Below are positions 10,766 to 21,458 of a stretch of 64,000 bases of DNA, piece by piece (the first letter of the stretch is position 1; each line of letters begins with the position of its first letter). The DNA comes from Bartonella tamiae Th239 (GTDB lineage: Bacteria > Pseudomonadota > Alphaproteobacteria > Rhizobiales > Rhizobiaceae): the NCBI RefSeq assembly GCF_000278275.1, contig NZ_JH725147.1, positions 1,805,063 to 1,869,062 on the forward strand, given 5' to 3'. The position numbers were made by a program, and so were the translations under genes. A model generated the notes under the pieces. It made no database searches and was not told the origin of the DNA. It saw only the letters and a list, made by a program, of their open reading frames with translations.

Positions 10766-12304
10766 TTAAAGCTCATTGACAAGAGTTATAAAAGCATCAC
10801 CCCGTGCGCCATAATTTTTAAATTGATCATAACTTGCACTTGCTGGCGAAAGCAAAACAACCCCCTCGCCATTTTCTCCAAAAAGCCCTTGCGTACTATC
10901 AAAAGCGGCATCTTTAGCAGCTTCATGGACCGCTTTTTCCAGTGTTTTGCTTTTAGAAACCGCAAAGGCATCACCAATAGTTTTGGCAAAATCATCGGCA
11001 GCATCACCAATAAGATAGGCCTTTTTAATTTTTGGAAAAAAGTCTTTAAGAGCAGAAATCCCCCCCTCTTTAGCAACGCCTCCAATAATCCAATAAATAT
11101 GTTCAAATGTGGCTAATGCAGGGGCAGAAGCTTCAGCATTGGTGGCTTTACTATCATTAACAAATAAAACCGATCCGATTTTTCGCACCTGTTGCATACG
11201 GTGAGGCAATCCTTGATAGGATGAAAAAGCCGCATCAATATTATCAAGTTTAAGATTTAAAATATCCAAACATGCAAGCCCCATCATGGCGTTTTGCGCA
11301 TTATGGCTTCCACGCAATGAAATTACATTTTTTAAAGACACTCTTTTTTTCGCTATATGATTATTAACCTCATTCAATTCATAGAGAGTCAAATGGTCCA
11401 AAAAATATCCACGCTCAAAATTAACGATCTTTTTTTGCTCTGAATAAGGTTTTTTTGAAATGGGATAAATTTTATGGTTTTTCGACTTCAGCGCATCATA
11501 AATTGCCCGCGTTTCTTTCTCTTCAATACCGATTAAAGCATAATGAGCCTTTGCAATGAGCCTTTTCTTTATTGCATTATAATGCGCAAATGAGCCATGC
11601 CGATCAATATGGTCGGGGGATAAATTTAACAATATTCCTATTGTTGGATTAAGAGAGGGCGCTAAATCTATTTGGAAAGAAGAACATTCAACCACATAAA
11701 TACGATTTTTTTTAAAAGGCTCAAGCGCTAATATTGCCGTACCAATATTGCCACCCATCTGTACATCTTGACCAGCAATTTTTAAAAGATGATCTATGAA
11801 AGCGGTGGTCGTCGATTTTCCATTTGTGCCAGTAATAGCAATAAACGGTATATCACGCTCTTTCAAACTATGTTTTTTTAAATAATAAGTTCGCTCGCGC
11901 ACAAAAAGTTCAATATCACCAATAATATCAACTTGTGCTTTTTGTGCCAATGTAACAACCCAATGTGGTGTAGGATGTGTTAAAGGAACACCGGGAGCTA
12001 AAATGAGGACATCTATATGTGTCCAATCTAATTCACGCAAATTTTGAAAAATTAAACAGCCATGATTTTCGTTAAAATATTGATCTGCTGCATTTTCTAT
12101 AAAATTTAATGACGCTTTATCATTTTGTGTATCAATAATGCTATTTTGAAGCTGTTCTTTTGCGAAACGACGTACTTCTTCCTTATCATCCCAAGCAAAC
12201 ACATCTGCGCCACCGCAAATTAACGCTTGTAGTGTCGCAATTCCCGAACCACCAAGCCCAAAAAGTGCAACTCTTTTATTTTTAAAACTCTCAAGAACAA
12301 TCAT
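10766..12304 (-). CDS. murD: UDP-N-acetylmuramoylalanine--D-glutamate ligase MurD
   Basis: Adds D-glutamate to UDP-MurNAc-L-Ala. The N-terminal Rossmann loop LFGLGGSGIATLQAL, the P-loop TGTNGKSTTTAF, the SSFQIDL and HIDRHG motifs and the C-terminal SPASASYDQF signature are present. I choose the start at 12304 (MIVLESFKN...), 2 bp after the mraY stop; an earlier ATG would run through mraY. The protein is then 512 residues, some 45 longer than most MurDs. The excess is an Asn/Gln/Glu-rich stretch after the second beta-strand of domain 1, before LRELDWTHIDVLILAPG. Confidence 0.95.
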   Translation of the reverse strand: MIVLESFKNKRVALFGLGGSGIATLQALICGGADVFAWDDKEEVRRFAKEQLQNSIIDTQNDKASLNFIENAADQYFNENHGCLIFQNLRELDWTHIDVLILAPGVPLTHPTPHWVVTLAQKAQVDIIGDIELFVRERTYYLKKHSLKERDIPFIAITGTNGKSTTTAFIDHLLKIAGQDVQMGGNIGTAILALEPFKKNRIYVVECSSFQIDLAPSLNPTIGILLNLSPDHIDRHGSFAHYNAIKKRLIAKAHYALIGIEEKETRAIYDALKSKNHKIYPISKKPYSEQKKIVNFERGYFLDHLTLYELNEVNNHIAKKRVSLKNVISLRGSHNAQNAMMGLACLDILNLKLDNIDAAFSSYQGLPHRMQQVRKIGSVLFVNDSKATNAEASAPALATFEHIYWIIGGVAKEGGISALKDFFPKIKKAYLIGDAADDFAKTIGDAFAVSKSKTLEKAVHEAAKDAAFDSTQGLFGENGEGVVLLSPASASYDQFKNYGARGDAFITLVNEL

Positions 12305-12306
12305 AA

Positions 12307-13377
12307 CTATCTCAATTTGAGCGTTGAAAGACCGATCAAGGCAAGCACAATAGCTATAATCCAAAAACGGATCACCACTTGACTTTCTGTCCATCCTTTT
12401 TTTTCAAAATGATGATGGATAGGTGCCATGAGAAAAACCCTTTTTTTTGTCATTTTATACCATCCAACTTGGATAATGACAGAAAGGGCTTCCATAACAA
12501 AAAGTCCCCCAATAATCGCTAAAACTATTTCATGCTTGGTAGCGACAGCAACACCACCCAACATACCACCCAAGGCTAATGAGCCTGTATCCCCCATAAA
12601 AATGGCAGCAGGAGGGGCATTAAACCATAAAAACCCAAGACCCGCACCAACGACTGCCCCCAAAAGCACTGTCAATTCACCTGTACCAGCAACATAGTGA
12701 ATTTGAAGATACTCAGCAAAATTTATATTACCTGATAAATACGCAATAAGCCCAAATGACGCTGCTGCAACCATAACAGGAACGATAGCCAAACCATCCA
12801 AACCGTCAGTGAAATTGACCGCATTACCAGCACCAACAATCACAAAAGCAGCAAAAGGAATGAAAAACCAGCCAAGATTGATAAGATATTCTTTAACAAA
12901 AGGCAGTGCTAAACCTGTTGACTCTGTTTGCATCACAACAATCGCAGCAATGGCTGCAATCAAAAATTCAATACCAAGCCGTGCTTTTCCTGAAAAACCT
13001 TTATCACTTTGTTTGGTGACTTTAAGATAATCATCATAAAAGCCAATCACACCAAAAGCGAGCATAACACCTAAAACAACCCAAAAATAAACATTTCCAA
13101 GATTACACCATAAGAGTGATGAGACAACAGTTCCTGTTAAAATCATCAAACCACCCATTGTCGGTGTGCCTGCTTTTTTAAAATGTGTTTGCGGACCATC
13201 CGCGCGTATAGGCTGCCCTTTGCCCTGACGTACTTTCAATGAAGCAATAATAATTGGGCCAAATAAAAAAACAATAAGACCTGATGTCAACATCGCAGCA
13301 ACAGTACGAAATGTAATATAGCGAAAAACCCCAACACCCGGCAAAATATCCGTCAAGGACGAAAGATACATCATCAT
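12307..13377 (-). CDS. mraY: Phospho-MurNAc-pentapeptide transferase MraY
   Basis: Polytopic inner-membrane enzyme that transfers phospho-MurNAc-pentapeptide to undecaprenyl phosphate, making lipid I. The catalytic aspartates are in GFYDDYLKV (about 117-125) and [10 protein letters not shown]. The [11 protein letters not shown] motif and the [11 protein letters not shown] loop are also intact, and about ten membrane segments are visible. The length of 356 residues is usual. Three consecutive ATGs are possible starts; the first overlaps the murF stop by 4 bp. Confidence 0.97.
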   Translation of the reverse strand: MMMYLSSLTDILPGVGVFRYITFRTVAAMLTSGLIVFLFGPIIIASLKVRQGKGQPIRADGPQTHFKKAGTPTMGGLMILTGTVVSSLLWCNLGNVYFWVVLGVMLAFGVIGFYDDYLKVTKQSDKGFSGKARLGIEFLIAAIAAIVVMQTESTGLALPFVKEYLINLGWFFIPFAAFVIVGAGNAVNFTDGLDGLAIVPVMVAAASFGLIAYLSGNINFAEYLQIHYVAGTGELTVLLGAVVGAGLGFLWFNAPPAAIFMGDTGSLALGGMLGGVAVATKHEIVLAIIGGLFVMEALSVIIQVGWYKMTKKRVFLMAPIHHHFEKKGWTESQVVIRFWIIAIVLALIGLSTLKLR

Positions 13378-14819
13378 GTCTGAACAGCTTTCTTCAAATC
13401 ATCTGGATGCTGCTTATAACGCTCAAGAAGCGCGGCGACAATACGTGAGGCGCCAATACTATTGGAAGATTTCACCATAATAATATCGTCTTTTAAAAGA
13501 TCGTTCACAAGCGGCTCAATACAATCATTCGCATTGTGTTTGTATGTAGTTTGAATTTTTTTTGATAAAACCTGTGCCAAAGCTTCCATTTCATGCCCAA
13601 TAAGATAAATCGGATTGACCTCTGCTGCCTCAATCGGTTCTAAAAGCTCCAAATGCAATTTATGGCTATGTGCACCAAGCTCTAACATATCACCTAAAAC
13701 TGCGATATGTCTGCCACGCTCAGTTTTTGGTGTCGCCTTAAGCAATTCAAGAGCTGCACGCATGGAAGCTGGATTGGCATTATAACTTTCATCAATAAGC
13801 GTAAAATACCCCCCTTTGGGTAACATTAAACGATAACGCGCACCACGGCCATTTTCAGCTTTAAAATCGGCAAGCGCCATGAAAATTTTCGCTAAATTTG
13901 CTCCCACATTGTCGCAAGCACCAATCACAGCTAAGCAATTTTGAACAATATGGCGCCCAGGTGCACCAACTTTTACCATAGCTTCTTCACCACGGATAAG
14001 AATTTTCATCACAGAAGAATCACTCATCATATGGAGTTTTTCCAATCGATAATCTGCAAATGCCGCTTCACCAAAACACCATATGGTTTGAACACCTTGC
14101 AAAAGCGCTTTATCACGCAAATAAGAAAAAAAAGCATCATCGGCATTTAAAAACACAATGCCGTTATCATTCATACCTTCAAAGATTTCCGCCTTAGCAT
14201 CCGCGATATCTTCTAAAGATGAAAAAAAACCTAAATGAACAGCCGCAATCTGTGTAACAATTGCTACATCAGGTCGTACAAGCTTCACCAAAGGACGAAT
14301 TTCATTGGCATGATTCATACCAATTTCAAAAACACCATAATCAGTCTCTTTTGGCATCCTTGCAAGCGTTAACGGAACACCCCAATGATTGTTAAAAGAT
14401 AAAGGATTAGCATGCACTTTACCCACGGTTGCTAAACTTTGACGCAAGAGTTCCTTTGTTGTCGTTTTACCAACAGAACCAGTGATGGCGATAATTTTTG
14501 CTTTTGAGCGCAAACGCGCTGCTTTTGCCAAATTTTGCAAACCTTGCAAAACATCGTCCACGGCAATCATAGGCGTTGCCAAATGATAAAGTGATTTTGT
14601 ACGATTTTTATGAACTATCAAAACAGAGGCACCATTTTCAATTGCTTTTTGCGCAAAATCATGACCGTCAAACTGATCACCTTTAATGCAAAAGAAAATA
14701 TCGCCCTTTTGAGCAGTGCGGCTATCAATCGAAATTCCGTGAAATTCTTCACTAAGCTTTCCCGTCACCTCACCCTTTAAAGCATCGGCGAGTTCAGAGC
14801 TTGTCCATAAAGCGCTCAT
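13374..14819 (-). CDS. murF: UDP-MurNAc-tripeptide--D-Ala-D-Ala ligase MurF
   Basis: Last cytoplasmic Mur ligase; attaches the D-Ala-D-Ala made by Ddl. The N-terminal substrate domain includes [24 protein letters not shown]. The P-loop is [14 protein letters not shown] (about 113-126). [11 protein letters not shown] and LGDMLELG are characteristic of MurF rather than MurE. The length of 481 residues is normal. It overlaps both murE and mraY by 4 bp. Confidence 0.97.
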   Translation of the reverse strand: MSALWTSSELADALKGEVTGKLSEEFHGISIDSRTAQKGDIFFCIKGDQFDGHDFAQKAIENGASVLIVHKNRTKSLYHLATPMIAVDDVLQGLQNLAKAARLRSKAKIIAITGSVGKTTTKELLRQSLATVGKVHANPLSFNNHWGVPLTLARMPKETDYGVFEIGMNHANEIRPLVKLVRPDVAIVTQIAAVHLGFFSSLEDIADAKAEIFEGMNDNGIVFLNADDAFFSYLRDKALLQGVQTIWCFGEAAFADYRLEKLHMMSDSSVMKILIRGEEAMVKVGAPGRHIVQNCLAVIGACDNVGANLAKIFMALADFKAENGRGARYRLMLPKGGYFTLIDESYNANPASMRAALELLKATPKTERGRHIAVLGDMLELGAHSHKLHLELLEPIEAAEVNPIYLIGHEMEALAQVLSKKIQTTYKHNANDCIEPLVNDLLKDDIIMVKSSNSIGASRIVAALLERYKQHPDDLKKAVQT

Positions 14820-16396
14820 CTATTTTGCCTTTCAAGAGCAGCTATAATTTCTTGTTGATCAGAAAAGGGCAATGTCTCATGACCAATTATTTGTCCTTTT
14901 TCATGACCTTTGCCAGCGACAAGCAGTGTATCGCCTGCCTTTAATTGGGAAATTGCATAAGAAATCGCCACAGCTCTATCACCAATTTCAACACCATTTT
15001 TCATTGCTGCCATAATTTCATGACGAATGAGAGAGGCCTCTTCTGTTCTTGGATTATCATCTGTGACAATAGCAAAATCACTATATTTTTCAGCAATAGC
15101 ACCCATAAGTGGGCGCTTTCCTTTATCTCTGTCTCCACCACAACCAAACAAAACAATCACTCTGCCTGTTGTAAAAGGTCGCACAGATTGAAGCACTTGT
15201 TGTAATGCTTCTGGCTTATGGGCATAATCTACATAAATGGACGCATGATCTTTTGTTTCACCAACCAACTCCAAACGACCAGGCGCACCTTTTAAGCGTT
15301 CAAGAGCGCGAAAGACGGCAGCTGCAGGCACCCCCGTTGCAAGTGTAAGACCCGCAGCGACAAGGGCATTTGCAACTTGAAAATACCCCCCAAGAGGAAG
15401 CTTGATGTCATAAAGTTGCTCGTCAAAAATAAGGTCAATCATTTGGAAACAGCGCTCTGTCTCCACCCGTATTACTTTAATATAATCGCCGTTTTTTCCG
15501 ACTGTTAAAACTTTCCGTTTGGCTTTTTGCACATGAGAAATCGCTGCTTGTGAATGCGCATCATCGGCATAAATAATGGCTGGTGCATCTATCGGCAAAA
15601 CATGATCAAAAAGACGCATTTTAGCATTAAAATATTCTTCTACCGTCTCATGATAATCCATATGATCGCGCGAAAGATTGGTAAAAGCACCAGCACTAAG
15701 GTGAATACCATCAAGCCGCGATTGATCAAGCCCATGAGAAGAAGCTTCAAGGATGGCATGCGTCACTCCTTCATGCGCTAAATCTGCTAAAGTTTTTTGT
15801 AATAAAACAGGATCTGGAGTTGTGAGCGAACCATAATTAATATGTGTCGGCGTCACGACACCTATTGTGCCAATACTGGCGGCCGGAAAGCCTGATTCTT
15901 TCCAAATTTGCTGGGTAAACGATGCTACAGACGTTTTGCCACTTGTCCCTGTAACAGCAACTACGACCTCTGGCTGTTTGCCATAAAAGCGTGCTGCTGC
16001 CATTGCCAATTCATGACGGGCATTTTTGACATAAATGATTGGTACGTTTTTAGAGTATGACTGTATCTTTTCTAATGGATGTAACATTTGTGGTTTTTGA
16101 TTGTTGTTATCGACATTAAAAGAGTCCTTAGAAAAGGGATCATCTAACAAAAACAAAGAGTCAGTTTTTGTGTTTTTTTCTGCGTTCATGTGATGATCCG
16201 TTAAAACGACAACCGCCCCACGCGCAATCGCATCTTGAATATAGGCGCCCCCATCCCCTTTATTTCCTTGCAAGGCAAAAAATGCATATCCTGGCAAAAC
16301 ACATCTTGAATCGGCAGTTATTCCTGTCACATTAAGAGCAGATATAAACATGTTGTCGGCCGTTATTGGTATTAATCGATCAAGCCTCATGCGCAT
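14816..16396 (-). CDS. murE: UDP-MurNAc-L-Ala-D-Glu--2,6-diaminopimelate ligase MurE
   Basis: Adds the third amino acid of the stem peptide. The P-loop is [14 protein letters not shown], and the DNPR motif in [12 protein letters not shown] marks specificity for meso-diaminopimelate. [17 protein letters not shown] in the N-terminal domain is the usual UDP-MurNAc contact. At 526 residues it is 30-45 longer than typical. The extra residues form a hydrophilic insertion at about positions 73-118 (rich in Asn, Lys, Asp, Ser) within the N-terminal domain, before [15 protein letters not shown]. Start at 16396 or two codons downstream. Confidence 0.96.
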   Translation of the reverse strand: MRMRLDRLIPITADNMFISALNVTGITADSRCVLPGYAFFALQGNKGDGGAYIQDAIARGAVVVLTDHHMNAEKNTKTDSLFLLDDPFSKDSFNVDNNNQKPQMLHPLEKIQSYSKNVPIIYVKNARHELAMAAARFYGKQPEVVVAVTGTSGKTSVASFTQQIWKESGFPAASIGTIGVVTPTHINYGSLTTPDPVLLQKTLADLAHEGVTHAILEASSHGLDQSRLDGIHLSAGAFTNLSRDHMDYHETVEEYFNAKMRLFDHVLPIDAPAIIYADDAHSQAAISHVQKAKRKVLTVGKNGDYIKVIRVETERCFQMIDLIFDEQLYDIKLPLGGYFQVANALVAAGLTLATGVPAAAVFRALERLKGAPGRLELVGETKDHASIYVDYAHKPEALQQVLQSVRPFTTGRVIVLFGCGGDRDKGKRPLMGAIAEKYSDFAIVTDDNPRTEEASLIRHEIMAAMKNGVEIGDRAVAISYAISQLKAGDTLLVAGKGHEKGQIIGHETLPFSDQQEIIAALERQNR

Positions 16397-16406
16397 TTGC
16401 CTTTCA

Positions 16407-18155
16407 TTATGGGCGAAGTGCCGTTTCGGGTAGCCCCTGATCTGCTTTGACAGTTAAAACAGGCGCATACTCTTCTTGAAAATCAGGTTGCACACCCAAA
16501 AGTGTTGCTGAACGACGAATAATATTAGCAACCATTGGTGCCGCATTAAGACCTGCTGTTGCTGAATATTTTCCTTCTTCAGGTTTGGGTTCATCTATTA
16601 TCGTTAAGACGACATATTGTGGTTTTTCAATTGGAAAAGAGGCTAAAAAAGCATTAAATCTTTTATCCTTTGAATATTTGCCATTTTCAACTTTTTCAGC
16701 CGTTCCTGTCTTTCCTCCAACCCGAAAACCTTCAACCTTAGCACGTCTTCCTGATCCACGATCACTGTTTAATTTATAAAGATAGCGTAAATCACGACTG
16801 GTTTCAGGGGACACAACTTGTTTAAAATGTCCTTCAGTTTGCTCTACACTGCGTTTGAGAAATGTTGGTTCAATCAGTTTTCCGCCATTCATCAACGCGC
16901 TTGTGCCCACTGCTGTTTGCAAAGGAGTGGTCATCATTCCATGGCCAAAAGCAATGGTCATGGAATTGACCGTTTTCCATTGACGCGGCTCCACAGGACG
17001 GGCAACTTCAGGCAATTCTGTCGTCATACGGTCAAGAAGGCCAAGACGTTTAAGAAATTCACGATGCCCGTCTATACCAATTGTCAACGCTTCTTTTGCT
17101 GAACCAATATTAGAAGAATAAATGAATACTTCCCAAGTTGTTAATGGGCGATATTTACCATGAAAATCACGAATAAAGTGCCCTCTGCCAGCTGGTAAAG
17201 GTTTTGAAGCATCGATAATACTGTTTAATTTAAACTGACCTGAATCAAGTGCCATGGCCGTTGTGAACGTTTTAATGGTTGAACCCATTTCATACGTCCC
17301 CGCCGTCATACGATTCAAACGGTCTTTTTGTAGAGCATTAACTGGATTATTAGGATCAAAATCAGGCAAAGAAACCATGGCCAAAACTTCACCCGTATGA
17401 ATATTCATAATAACTGCACCTGCGGCAATTGCACGATAACGCAGCATCGCATCTTCAAGCTCTTCTCGCATGATTGCCTGAACACGCACATCAATCGACA
17501 AAGTTACAGGTTCCAACGATCTTTCATCAACCAATCCAACAGCACGTAAATCGCTTAAACCAGCATTATCAATATATTTTTCCATGCCAGCTGTACCTTG
17601 ATTGTCAACATTGACCATTCCAAGAATATGCGATGCTGTTGGTCCACCGGGATAAAAGCGCCGTGTTTCCGTGCGAAAACCAACACCGGGGATACCAAGT
17701 GCCATAATATGTTCTTTTTGGGCGGGTGTCAGACCACGTTTTATCCATGCAAAACCTGATTTACTTTTTAATCGACGATAAGTGGTTGGCCAATCCAAAT
17801 CAGGCAAAACAGACGATATCATTTCAAGTGTTTCATTCACATCAATGATACGGCGCGGCTCAGCAAAAAGCGAATATGTTTTAATATCTGTCGCCAATAA
17901 ACGCCCATTGCGGTCAAGTATATCAGGACGAGCTGCTGAATTTTGTGCCGAGGGGCCACGCGCTTCTTCAATCTCGCCACCTTCCATTCCATAATGAACA
18001 AGACGCGCTCCAATAACACCATAAACTCCAAAAAAACATAAAATAAGAACAATAAGGCGATGACGGACACGCCGAGATCGAGCATCAGCCTTTTTAAGAG
18101 AAGCATATTTGTCATTGACATCTTTTTTTTTCGATAAAAAAGAAAACCACATCAT
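16407..18155 (-). CDS. ftsI: Septal penicillin-binding protein FtsI (PBP3)
   Basis: Class B penicillin-binding protein: the D,D-transpeptidase that cross-links septal peptidoglycan with FtsW. A basic cytoplasmic tail and one membrane anchor (about 33-52) precede the PBP dimerisation domain. The transpeptidase motifs follow in order: STIK (SxxK, about 293), SSN in [10 protein letters not shown] (about 350) and KTGTAEK (about 486). The length of 582 residues is normal. It overlaps ftsL by 4 bp and is separated from murE by only 10 bp. Confidence 0.97.
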   Translation of the reverse strand: MMWFSFLSKKKDVNDKYASLKKADARSRRVRHRLIVLILCFFGVYGVIGARLVHYGMEGGEIEEARGPSAQNSAARPDILDRNGRLLATDIKTYSLFAEPRRIIDVNETLEMISSVLPDLDWPTTYRRLKSKSGFAWIKRGLTPAQKEHIMALGIPGVGFRTETRRFYPGGPTASHILGMVNVDNQGTAGMEKYIDNAGLSDLRAVGLVDERSLEPVTLSIDVRVQAIMREELEDAMLRYRAIAAGAVIMNIHTGEVLAMVSLPDFDPNNPVNALQKDRLNRMTAGTYEMGSTIKTFTTAMALDSGQFKLNSIIDASKPLPAGRGHFIRDFHGKYRPLTTWEVFIYSSNIGSAKEALTIGIDGHREFLKRLGLLDRMTTELPEVARPVEPRQWKTVNSMTIAFGHGMMTTPLQTAVGTSALMNGGKLIEPTFLKRSVEQTEGHFKQVVSPETSRDLRYLYKLNSDRGSGRRAKVEGFRVGGKTGTAEKVENGKYSKDKRFNAFLASFPIEKPQYVVLTIIDEPKPEEGKYSATAGLNAAPMVANIIRRSATLLGVQPDFQEEYAPVLTVKADQGLPETALRP

Positions 18156-18559
18156 GGTTGTATACTCCCCGTCAAGAGATCATCTAAAATGATACCGTCA
18201 TTACGGGCTAAAAGTTCATTTTTTTCTTCAAGCTCATTGTCTTTAATGAGATTTTCAATCTGATCAGGCAAACGTTCTGGTATATCTTCAAACCGAACAA
18301 TCTGGCGCGCAGTGGTAATATCAAGATGGAGTTGATCTTCATAACGTTTTGCCAAAATTTGCATACGTGAAGGCTCGATCATCATAGCCCATTCAGCTTC
18401 AAGCAATTGAATTGTATTTCTTTCAGCAACAATTTGGCGCTCAATACGGCGTACTTCACCAATGCGTTTTTGGGCATCAAACTTCACTTTATACGTCAAT
18501 GCTGCCGCACAAATCATCAATGTCACCAATACAATATCAAATGTCCGAAAAACTGTCAT
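18152..18559 (-). CDS. ftsL: Cell division protein FtsL
   Basis: Small bitopic divisome protein that forms a complex with FtsB and FtsQ and helps activate FtsWI. One N-terminal transmembrane helix (about residues 6-24) is followed by a heptad-like coiled coil (RIGEVRRIERQIVAERNTIQLLEAEW). The length is 135 residues. Identification rests on topology plus its position between rsmH and ftsI, overlapping both by 4 bp, since FtsL is poorly conserved in sequence. Confidence 0.93.
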   Translation of the reverse strand: MTVFRTFDIVLVTLMICAAALTYKVKFDAQKRIGEVRRIERQIVAERNTIQLLEAEWAMMIEPSRMQILAKRYEDQLHLDITTARQIVRFEDIPERLPDQIENLIKDNELEEKNELLARNDGIILDDLLTGSIQP

Positions 18560-19626
18560 TTTCTTTCACCATAAAAGCGTGATTGAGTATCATCAAAAGC
18601 CGTTTTGAAAGTGTCAATATTTACAAAATTTGCCAGCCCAAAAAGCGTCATATCATTATCAAAAGCAGGCATAGCCGTTCGTACCCCAACACGCAAACGC
18701 GCTGATCGCGCCCGTGCGTTCTCATCGATCTCTTTTTCATCAGCTTGTATTGCCCCTTTAAACAAAGGGACAAAACTTGGTTCTCTTTTCGTCACTTCTG
18801 GCATATGGCGTGATAATTTTTGAACCCCAGAACGATTGGAAAAAAACTGTTTAACCATTCTATCTTCCAGTGAATGAAAAGTAACAACACCCAAACGTCC
18901 CCCTGCAACCAAAGCGCGTTCAGCTGCAAACAAAGCTTTTGCCAATTGTCCCAATTCATCATTAACATAAATACGCAAAGCTTGAAAAACACGAGTCGCT
19001 GGGTGAATGCGTTCACCCGGCTTGCGTCCAACCAGCGCTTCTATAGCATTTGCCAAATCCTGCGTTGTCAAAAACGGACGTTTATTGCGTCGCCGCTCTA
19101 TCATACCAGAAATACGCCCTGCCTGACGCTCTTCGCCCAAAATACCAAAAATACGTGTAAGGTCTGTGCGTTTCATCGTGTTCACAATATCTGCTGCACT
19201 GACGCCTTTTTGTGCCATACGCATATCCAATGGACCATCTTTTTGAAACGAAAATCCTCTTTCAGGCGTATCTATCTGCATGGATGAAACACCAATATCC
19301 AAGATAATGCCGTCTACTTTTTTGCACACAACGTCATCAAGGTGTGAAAATTCAGTTTCAACCAAACGCAAACGCGGAGCATAATGCTGTACAAGCTTTG
19401 CCCCATCACAAATAGCGTTTGGATCACGATCAAGAGCAATAACATTGGCACCTTTTTCTAAAAAAGCACGCGTATAGCCACCAGCACCGAAAGTTCCATC
19501 AATGATGGTTGCTCCTTCCAGTGGCGCAAGACTTTCGACGACCTGACGTAAAAGAACAGGTACATGCGGAAGATGATTTTTATCCAAATCACTCAAAATA
19601 TTTGTCTTTTTCTTGTCTTTACTCAT
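18556..19626 (-). CDS. rsmH: 16S rRNA (cytosine1402-N4)-methyltransferase RsmH (MraW)
   Basis: SAM-dependent methyltransferase that modifies C1402 of 16S rRNA in the ribosomal P site. HVPVLLRQVVESL at the N-terminus, motif I DGTFGAGGYTRAFL (about 42-55), ILDIGVSSMQIDTPERGFSF (about 108-127) and VTFHSLEDRMVKQFF (about 247-261) are diagnostic. The length of 356 residues is usual for alphaproteobacteria. It is the first gene of the cluster here. The ribosome site is weak, with only AAAG close to the ATG. Confidence 0.97.
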   Translation of the reverse strand: MSKDKKKTNILSDLDKNHLPHVPVLLRQVVESLAPLEGATIIDGTFGAGGYTRAFLEKGANVIALDRDPNAICDGAKLVQHYAPRLRLVETEFSHLDDVVCKKVDGIILDIGVSSMQIDTPERGFSFQKDGPLDMRMAQKGVSAADIVNTMKRTDLTRIFGILGEERQAGRISGMIERRRNKRPFLTTQDLANAIEALVGRKPGERIHPATRVFQALRIYVNDELGQLAKALFAAERALVAGGRLGVVTFHSLEDRMVKQFFSNRSGVQKLSRHMPEVTKREPSFVPLFKGAIQADEKEIDENARARSARLRVGVRTAMPAFDNDMTLFGLANFVNIDTFKTAFDDTQSRFYGERK

Positions 19627-20088
19627 CTTTAAAAGAAATGCTTCACTCGCAGCTTTTCGTCGTTTTCTTCATGGTAAGCGTTTATCATGTTTCTTTGAAC
19701 ATACGCTCAACCATTGACAAAAAACTTCATTCTCTTTTATGCCATTCTATGCTTAACGAAGTGTTAGGATTAAAAGAAAAATTCAAAAAAGCATATTATT
19801 GAGCGATATTTTAAGTTCATACGGAACTTTCTTCCTTCATTTGTAGTTGCAAAATGCAAATATCATAAAGGGTATTTTAAAACATGAATGGATGAAGGGT
19901 GTTATTTTTAAAAAATTATGAACCAAAGGAAAAAGAAAAACCAAAAACATCTTTTTCATCAGCGTTTAAATCAATACTGACACAAACGAAGTGGTGTTTT
20001 ATATTATAGATATAAACGGATAAGGCTATAAAACCTTATTAACAAGAAATATAGAGTTTTTTGAGCGTTTTGAAGAGAAATAAAAATG
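19627..20088 (-). promoter_or_regulatory. Leader region of the dcw cluster; mraZ absent
   Basis: This 462-bp AT-rich gap between rnpB and rsmH must carry the promoter of the dcw operon, although no single -35/-10 pair stands out. mraZ normally occupies this position in alphaproteobacteria. I find no minus-strand reading frame with MraZ features here; the ATGs tried on the minus strand are closed within a few codons. Confidence 0.5.
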
Positions 20089-20480
20089 TCAGTCGGTCTG
20101 TAAGCCGGGTTCTGTATGGCGGCGTGTCTTATAACCACGCCGCGTGGCAACCATTCATCTGGGACGGATGTTACCATCCGCCTCGTGCAACCTACCCGAA
20201 TGACAGACCTGGAAACAGGCTGCAAGAAAACTTGCATGTCATTCCTATTCGGTCTTGCTCCCGGTGGGGTTTACCTTGCCATAATCATTACTGATTAAGC
20301 GGTGGGCTCTTACTCCACCCTTTCACCCTTACCCGTAAAACAGGCGGTTTGCTTTCTGTGGCACTTTCCCTAGGGTCACCCCCGCCGGACGTTATCCGGC
20401 ACCGTTTTTCCGTGGAGCCCGGACTTTCCTCACCTGCCGCTTTTCAGCATTGTACAGGCGCGGCTGCCCGACCGACTGAC
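20089..20480 (-). ncRNA. rnpB: RNase P RNA (type A)
   Basis: Catalytic RNA of ribonuclease P, which matures tRNA 5' ends. On the minus strand the conserved CR-I block GAGGAAAGTCCGGGCTCC lies at 20414-20431. The 3' block ACAGAACCCGGCTTA is near 20096-20110. The ends pair as the P1 helix (GTCAGTCGGTC at the 5' end with GACCGACTGA at the 3' end). The internal AAGGGTGAAAGGGTG segment and the P12-like hairpins are also visible. The length of about 392 nt fits alphaproteobacteria. Ends are set by the P1 pairing and may be off by a few bases. Confidence 0.95.
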
Positions 20481-20553
20481 GTGCCGCTTATAACGTAATT
20501 TTGCACAACTGCAAACCATTTGAAAAAGTATGAGAAAAAACGTTATTTGAACC

Positions 20554-21063
20554 TTACAAGGCTTCATTAAAAGCTGCCAGATAGGTTTTGACTTTGCTGC
20601 AATATCGCTGAGTGACAGGATTCATTTTTTTTGCTCCATGCCCAGCATTATATTTTAGTATGGTACGACATGTATCGCCGCCACCCAGTTTATGCGCCTG
20701 AGCAAGATATTTCATGCCATATTCAAGATTGGTTGCTGGCTCATAAAGCTTTTTGATCGATCCTGAATAGCCAAGTCCGCGGGCTGTCATCGGTTTGATC
20801 TGCATTAGTCCGACCTCACCTGCGGCTCCTCTTGCTTGGGCATTATAACTGCTTTCTGTTTGCACAATGGCATGGGCAAGATTAACTGGAACATTGTGCT
20901 TTTTTGCATATTTTTCTATTAAAGCCTCATAAGGGCGTGCTTGTGTCGCTTGTGTTTGGCTTGTGGTGTAAGCCGTATTTCTGCTTTGTGCTAAGGTGCT
21001 TGAAATATGCGAAAAACCGAGAATCATTGTCGCGGTTAAAACCACGTTTAACGTCATTTTCAT
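20554..21063 (-). CDS. Lytic transglycosylase, SLT family
   Basis: Exported murein hydrolase that cleaves the MurNAc-GlcNAc bond to give 1,6-anhydro ends. After a signal peptide (about residues 1-26, ending ...STLAQ) comes a goose-lysozyme-like SLT domain. It includes AIVQTESSYNAQARGAAGEVGLMQI, whose first glutamate is the expected catalytic acid, and ILKYNAGHG. I start at 21063, because the upstream extension of the frame is not signal-like. This gives 169 residues, a small single-domain enzyme. The two terminal cysteines (DTC and RYC) could form a disulfide. It stands alone, 70 bp downstream of rnpB. Confidence 0.88.
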   Translation of the reverse strand: MKMTLNVVLTATMILGFSHISSTLAQSRNTAYTTSQTQATQARPYEALIEKYAKKHNVPVNLAHAIVQTESSYNAQARGAAGEVGLMQIKPMTARGLGYSGSIKKLYEPATNLEYGMKYLAQAHKLGGGDTCRTILKYNAGHGAKKMNPVTQRYCSKVKTYLAAFNEAL

Positions 21064-21458
21064 GTATTGTGTATCTTTTCTTTTAGGAGGTTTCCAAATC
21101 AATTCATTACGAATGCGGGCTCTTTTGCCCGCGAAATTAAGCCAAAGGGGGGCATGATAATGATTATTTTTGGGCAATTTCGTGATTCATGTCCTATCCT
21201 AAAACATTCATACGTTTTTTTTCATAGGAGCCGCAAAAAATCATACATTGACTATTTTTATGAATTTAAAAAATGCTCTGTCATTAAAACGATTCCTAAT
21301 ATAAATATTTGTTCAAATATTTCATAAGATACGAGCACCGCAAAATAAGACGGAATAAGAGTGATAAAATAATCTTAATAGTTTTGCTAAAAGCCACGCA
21401 TATTTTACCAAAAGCGTCAATGTTTCACCGCGTCCAGAAAAAACAATGTGTCAACTTT
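21064..21458. other. Intergenic region, no gene seen
   Basis: AT-rich gap between two peptidoglycan hydrolase genes, both on the minus strand. It must hold the promoter of the transglycosylase and the 3' end of the amidase transcript. No convincing hairpin with a T-tract, RNA gene or small reading frame was found. Confidence 0.5.

Noticed and set aside
20061..20294. Small proteins over the RNase P RNA
   Set aside because: The frames are by-products of the structured RNA gene on the other strand.
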